Shown here: positions 56,802 through 62,199 of the stretch, piece after piece
Layout of the letters: each line of letters begins with the position of its first letter
How positions within the stretch are numbered: position 1 is the first letter of the stretch
Assembly (NCBI GenBank): GCA_051453625.1
Contig: JBOZIK010000001.1
Coordinates: 41,109,519-41,171,717 of the forward strand
Direction: 5' to 3'
From: Welwitschia mirabilis
Lineage: Eukaryota; Gnetophyta; Gnetopsida; Welwitschiales
Length of the DNA stretch: 62,199 bases
Program-made: the position numbers and the translations under genes
The notes under the pieces: generated by a model
What the model was told of the DNA's origin: nothing
What the model saw: only the letters and a program-made list of their open reading frames with translations
The model's database searches: none

Positions 56802-58337
56802 TGTTGTAATGTGTTTTATGCAATGTTTTCGTCTTAAGTAGAATCTTGTTAATCATAAATAATAATGCACAAACACAACACACTAATATAGTGAGAGTGA
56901 CTCAAATGTCATAATCTGTAGAAGGCCAAAGTATGGAAATAAGAGAGTTTCTTTCAAAAGAAAAATACTGTAATCTAGCCTATAGAAATAACTTATAATG
57001 CNNNNNNNNNNNNNNNNNNNNNNNNNNNNNNNNNNNNNNNNNNNNNNNNNNNNNNNNNNNNNNNNNNNNNNNNNNNNNNNNNNNNNNNNNNNNNNNNNNN
57101 NNNNNNNNNNNNNNNNNNNNNNNNNNNNNNNNNNNNNNNNNNNNNNNNNNNNNNNNNNNNNNNNNNNNNNNNNNNNNNNNNNNNNNNNNNNNNNNNNNNN
57201 NNNNNNNNNNNNNNNNNNNNNNNNNNNNNNNNNNNNNNNNNNNNNNNNNNNNNNNNNNNNNNNNNNNNNNNNNNNNNNNNNNNNNNNNNNNNNNNNNNNN
57301 NNNNNNNNNNNNNNNNNNNNNNNNNNNNNNNNNNNNNNNNNNNNNNNNNNNNNNNNNNNNNNNNNNNNNNNNNNNNNNNNNNNNNNNNNNNNNNNNNNNN
57401 NNNNNNNNNNNNNNNNNNNNNNNNNNNNNNNNNNNNNNNNNNNNNNNNNNNNNNNNNNNNNNNNNNNNNNNNNNNNNNNNNNNNNNNNNNNNNNNNNNNN
57501 NNNNNNNNNNNNNNNNNNNNNNNNNNNNNNNNNNNNNNNNNNNNNNNNNNNNNNNNNNNNNNNNNNNNNNNNNNNNNNNNNNNNNNNNNNTCTTAAGTAA
57601 CATAAACTATGAGGGAGAATATTATTCATATATTAAAGTATAAAAAGGAAATGTTTTGTATTAGAAATCATCACATCCATTTTATAAAGTAGCCACACTT
57701 CAATAGAGAAAATGTCGCCAAACACCAAGGAAACATCTCTCTAAAACTACAGGATGATTCTCTGGCCCTTATATCTCCTATCATGAGAATTTTAGATGCA
57801 AACGAACACAAGAATGAGTCAAGGGGGATACCTCTATTTATTAATTCAATACACAAAATACAGATAGAAGGGCATGGTAAACCATAATAGCCATGCAGAA
57901 AGGAAATGAAAATAAAAGTGGTAAAAGTTAGATGAATATTCAGTGCAAGCATTACAATAGTATTATTCAACTAGTCATCCAAACAATAGAGGAGACGATG
58001 CCACCTCATAATTAATCTATACCAGCTACCAATCAGACCTCAGTTAGCATTCAGTTGGCACAGTCATTTGTACTATCATCCAAACAATGAGGTGAATGAT
58101 GGCCTTCCATAAATCTTCAGTCATTGCATTATCCTTGTTGTTTATAGGAAGTTATCATCAGAAATATGAAGTATTCATCTCTGCGGAGAATGCTCGTAAA
58201 TTATCATGAAGATTGCATATTTCCATCCTTTTTATCCTAGCTATCCATTATCATGGAAACCAAGCATTTACTTATCTATTTATCTATAANNNNNCTTAGA
58301 ATACCTTATCAAATATGCATAAGTTGGTAGTGCAACA
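56802..58337 (-). repeat. G6 3' LTR inserted in G5 integrase
   Basis: Plus strand starts TGTTGTAATGTG and ends TAGTGCAACA. Gaps at 57002-57590 and 58290-58294. The frame 57671-57970 (minus) lies inside the LTR. After it CTAAGTAAGGAACTA (minus) at 58338-58352 is a decayed PPT, so the body of G6 is at higher coordinates. Confidence 0.85.
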
Positions 58338-59756
58338 TAGTTCCTTACTTAGTCTTGTTAGTTCCTAACAAAACTAGGCAATAAACCATGTTTGTGAGCC
58401 AATGTATTAGATAATAAAAATAACTAGGATATCTAAATAAATTATCTTAGAAATATTTGTAGAATATTTTAGAGATAAAAATTAAATTTTTTAAAGAATC
58501 ATAAACACTAAATAAAACACCTGTCAAGCATCAGAAATCAGTCATCCAAGACATTATTCAAACGATGGAGGATACGATAGGCTCAGAAAAGAGTTTTTAA
58601 AACTGGAACCTATGATAAAATTGATTTTCTCAAATAATTAATTATTCATGATAAATATCCCTCCATTGAGATAAACAATCAAGTATAAAAGATTTACCTA
58701 AGTATAATCAAATTCTCATCATAAATATCGAAAGATAATCATGTAAAATTTATGAAGAAATAGTACATCATGCTTAAAGAAATAATATGTCTATATAATA
58801 AATATAGTTTTTAGTAGAAAAAGGTGTATAAGGGGAGATACAAAATATAATGAAAAATCATTTCCCTTGTTTATGCATGATGAATTCTAGTTTGGTATCT
58901 GACTTAGAAGTAGGGGGAGAAGAAGGAAAATGCTTAGGATTTATGGGGAGATAGACATTAAGAGATGCTATAATGGACTTGACTATCTTATCACCCTAGA
59001 CACGAATTGACTCTAGAATGTCTACATTCACATTTTATTGGATAGAGATAATGCACTAATTCATGTTCACCATTTTGATCCTTTGTGTGTTTTACTCTTT
59101 TCTTAATAGATAAGATCTACTGCTTANNNNNNNNNNNNNNNNNNNNNNNNNNNNNNNNNNNNNNNNNNNNNNNNNNNNNNNNNNNNNNNNNNNNNNNNNN
59201 NNNNNNNNNNNNNNNNNNNNNNNNNNNNNNNNNNNNNNNNNNNNNNNNNNNNNNNNNNNNNNNNNNNNNNNNNNNNNNNNNNNNNNNNNNNNNNNNNNNN
59301 NNNNNNNNNNNNNNNNNNNNNNNNNNNNNNNNNNNNNNNNNNNNNNNNNNNNNNNNNNNNNNNNNNNNNNNNNNNNNNNNNNNNNNNNNNNNNNNNNNNN
59401 NNNNNNNNNNNNNNNNNNNNNNNNNNNNNNNNNNNNNNNNNNNNNNNNNNNNNNNNNNNNNNNNNNNNNNNNNNNNNNNNNNNNNNNNNNNNNNNNNNNN
59501 NNNNNNNNNNNNNNNNNNNNNNNNNNNNNNNNNNNNNNNNNNNNNNNNNNNNNNNNNNNNNNNNNNNNNNNNNNNNNNNNNNNNNNNNNNNNNNNNNNNN
59601 NNNNNNNNNNNNNNNNNNNNNNNNNNNNNNNNNNNNNNNNNNNNNNNNNNNNNNNNNNNNNNNNNNNNNNNNNNNNNNNNNNNNNNNNNNNNNNNNNNNN
59701 NNNNNNNNNNNNNNNNNNNNNNNNNNNNNNNNNNNNNNNNNNNNNNNNNNNNNNNN
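58338..59756 (-). mobile_element. G6 PPT, 3' noncoding part and gap
   Basis: AT-rich noncoding DNA to 59126, with a TTAGGAACTAACAAGACTAAG tract (minus) next to the PPT, then a 630-N gap (59127-59756). Confidence 0.75.
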
Positions 59757-60575
59757 CTTGTATATCCATATCCTATGAATAGCAAGCAGAAGTTTAAATA
59801 TGTGAGATACGCTACTTACCTATGGGCTTTGGTATTCCAAATCATCTAAAAAAAGCTAAGAGAAGGCATGGATAACCAAGTGTCTATAGATGTCATGCCT
59901 CAATCATAGACCTAAGTCTCCTTTAAATAAAAGTAGGCAAGTCCATCTACTTCCCTTAATAAAAATCTACCAGAATCTATAGGTGTACCACCATAGTATA
60001 ACTATCATGAAATGATGGACTGATGTTATGAATCAGTCCTCTATGCAAAACTCTATATGCGGGGATCAGCTGAGTAACATTTACCCCTTGTCAATCTATG
60101 GTCAAATCAACTAATATATATAATATCTCACCATAGGCTCGATGCTCTTCTGTCCCACCAGCTGAATGAATATACATGTTCCTAAGATTTAACCATCATG
60201 GTCTCAAATAAAAGCGACGATCATATCCTAAAGATGACCACGAGCGTCTGGTCGTCTCTCTATATGCATGATGTCATAAAACTCTCTCGTCCCTGAAGCA
60301 TAATATGAATCATGTGCATCTGTGATCCATCTCAGTTATATATTTATCAATCTATGATCTACCTCTAGCTCTATGCAGTGCACGAAATCTCCAAAATATC
60401 TCTCACCACGAATGCTAGTTGTCTGAATGCTCAAAGATCGTTCGTGTTGAGGTGGCAGATGTGTGGGCTCTGCACGCTCTATCTCAGGCTTGACCAAAGG
60501 CCTGCCTCATACTCTATAGGCTCAACCATAGCCTCCAACTATCTAGCTCTATGCATAGATGGCCTACTCAATTAA
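59757..60575 (-). pseudogene. G6 post-integrase ORF remnant
   Basis: Visibly richer in G and C than its surroundings. Minus-strand runs include PTHLPPQHERSLSIQTTSIR and GERYFGDF near 60395-60480, EFYDIMHIERRPDARGHL near 60215-60280, LGTCIFIQLVGQKSIEPMVR near 60125-60190, and SMPSLSFF-MIWNTKAHR near 59815-59870. The last block matches G3 at 46535-46590. Reading frame shifts several times. Position between integrase and 3' LTR suggests the extra ORF of Athila-type elements; function unknown. Confidence 0.6.
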
Positions 60576-62199
60576 NNNNNNNNNNNNNNNNNNNNNNNNN
60601 NNNNNNNNNNNNNNNNNNNNNNNNNNNNNNNNNNNNNNNNNNNNNNNNNNNNNNNNNNNNNNNNNNNNNNNNNNNNNNNNNNNNNNNNNNNNNNNNNNNN
60701 NNNNNNNNNNNNNNNNNNNNNNNNNNNNNNNNNNNNNNNNNNNNNNNNNNNNNNNNNNNNNNNNNNNNNNNNNNNNNNNNNNNNNNNNNNNNNNNNNNNN
60801 NNNNNNNNNNNNNNNNNNNNNNNNNNNNNNNNNNNNNNNNNNNNNNNNNNNNNNNNNNNNNNNNNNNNNNNNNNNNNNNNNNNNNNNNNNNNNNNNNNNN
60901 NNNNNNNNNNNNNNNNNNNNNNNNNNNNNNNNNNNNNNNNNNNNNNNNNNNNNNNNNNNNNNNNNNNNNNNNNNNNNNNNNNNNNNNNNNNNNNNNNNNN
61001 NNNNNNNNNNNNNNNNNNNNNNNNNNNNNNNNNNNNNNNNNNNNNNNNNNNNNNNNNNNNNNNNNNNNNNNNNNNNNNNNNNNNNNNNNNNNNNNNNNNN
61101 NNNNNNNNNNNNNNNNNNNNNNNNNNNNNNNNNNNNNNNNNNNNNNNNNNNNNNNNNNNNNNNNNNNNNNNNNNNNNNNNNNNNNNNNNNNNNNNNNNNN
61201 NNNNNNNNNNNNNNNNNNNNNNNNNNNNNNNNCATCATGAAAAAAAGGGATAGACAAGTAAAAACGTCGCATAGATGTATAATAATGACACCTAAAATCA
61301 ATGAAAAACTAGAAAAAATACTAAAAATATGTCTTACTCCTTCTAAAAGATGTAATGCATCTCAAATTTCCTAAACATCAGAGAAAAATTGAGAGAAATG
61401 GAAAAAGTGCAAAGACTATGTGTGTAGTGGGCCCCACATGTAGTAAAAAATTAAAGTACTCAAATGAAAAATCTAATCTAGCAAAGATGTAAATTACATC
61501 AAACTAATCAATTTTGCTTAAAGGACTACTATGATTTAACCTACAATTTGTGAAAAAACGAGTGCGAAAGGTAAAAAACCTAAAAATACCTCATAATATG
61601 CAAAAATAATCATAACTCAAAAAATATGCAGTGAAATTTAAATCTATAAGTTCCAAAATGAAGAGTGCAAAAAACTAAATAATATACATGAAAAATGGGT
61701 GTTAAAAGGTTTAAAAATAATAGAAAAAATTAAAAATTAGAAGAAGATAGAAACAGACCTCATTTTTACAAATTTGATNNNNNNNNNNGATGAGATCTAG
61801 CGAATCTGGCACTGAAATCAGATGAGATAAGTCCTAAAATGCTAGTACTAGCTATAGGGATCATTGTCTCTCAAAAGAAAAAAGGAAAACAATGAGAAAA
61901 TAAGTGAAAATGAGGAAAAAGGGTTTGAACTATGGTTTTATCTCACTATCATCCAGTCGAACGACAACCTTAGGATGACTCTTAGAAAAAATCAGGTCGT
62001 CATCTGATACAATGCTATTTGGATGACCAGGCAAACAATGGAATATCAAAAAGATTTTCAAAAGAAAAAACATCAGTTCTAAAATTTAGGCTTAAATATG
62101 ATCGTTTAAGTAACAGTTCTAAAAGGGAAAAAATAAAAAATAGAATATCACACAGAAAAACTATAAAAAACTAGGAAAACCAAAGGAAAAAGGACAAAC
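60576..62199 (-). mobile_element. G6, gap and conserved leader block
   Basis: A 657-N gap, then 61233-62199, whose minus strand matches 44900-45700 of G3 (noncoding leader of the post-integrase region). 10-N gap at 61779-61788. Inverted repeat GTCATC ... GATGAC at 61999-62027. The element runs off the window. Confidence 0.7.

Noticed and set aside
1-62199. Endogenous pararetrovirus (caulimovirus) insertion
   Set aside because: No movement protein or coat-protein-type motifs seen; every RT found has copia or gypsy domain order and LTRs.

Overview
The window looks like gene-poor nuclear DNA of a flowering plant: very AT-rich, broken by scaffold gaps, and built almost wholly from decayed LTR retrotransposons nested in one another. 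I see no intact host gene and no tRNA, rRNA or CRISPR array. The longest gap-free open frame is 129 codons and is itself part of a broken Gag. The species cannot be told from the sequence. The plant assignment rests on Sirevirus-type Ty1/copia elements (initiator-Met primer sites, Gag coiled coil, AAAGGGGGAG polypurine tract, post-pol ORF) and Athila-type Ty3/gypsy elements (tRNA-Asp-like primer site, extra region after integrase). I use the labels C1-C3 for copia and G1-G6 for gypsy.

Layout. 1-4029: remnants of a minus-strand gypsy 3' region, a diverged tandem repeat and an unassigned decayed ORF. 4030-6459 plus 15141-16124: G1, a minus-strand gypsy split by C1 (6460-15140), a full-length copia with both LTRs, a 5-bp target duplication AAGAT and an internal duplication giving two primer sites. 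16125-18524 plus 28024-about 28730: G2, a minus-strand gypsy split by C2 (18525-28023), the best preserved element, with LTRs, PBS, gag, pol, a post-pol ORF of the 'putative plant transposon protein' type and a PPT. 28731-33060: unassigned AT-rich DNA with a minus-strand ORF holding an internal protein repeat. 33060-34962: a chromovirus-like LTR. 35092-38945 plus 49008-49790: C3, a badly decayed copia split by a gypsy complex. That complex holds G4 (minus strand; gag, PBS, 5' LTR, 39090-42025), inserted precisely in the RNase H of G3 (plus strand, 42026-48977). 50615-56801: G5, a minus-strand gypsy (3' LTR to integrase), cut at its integrase by the 3' LTR of G6 (56802 to the window end, minus strand).

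In life the elements would have been Gag plus protease-integrase-RT-RNase H (copia order) or protease-RT-RNase H-integrase (gypsy order) polyproteins copying element RNA. All copies here carry many stops and frameshifts, so none is autonomous. Many substitutions look like C-to-T/G-to-A decay, as expected of old methylated repeats. The most interesting material is non-canonical: the post-pol ORF of C2, the conserved post-integrase region shared by G3 and G6, a family of short hairpins in the gypsy LTRs, and motif arrays in the U3 of the copia LTRs.
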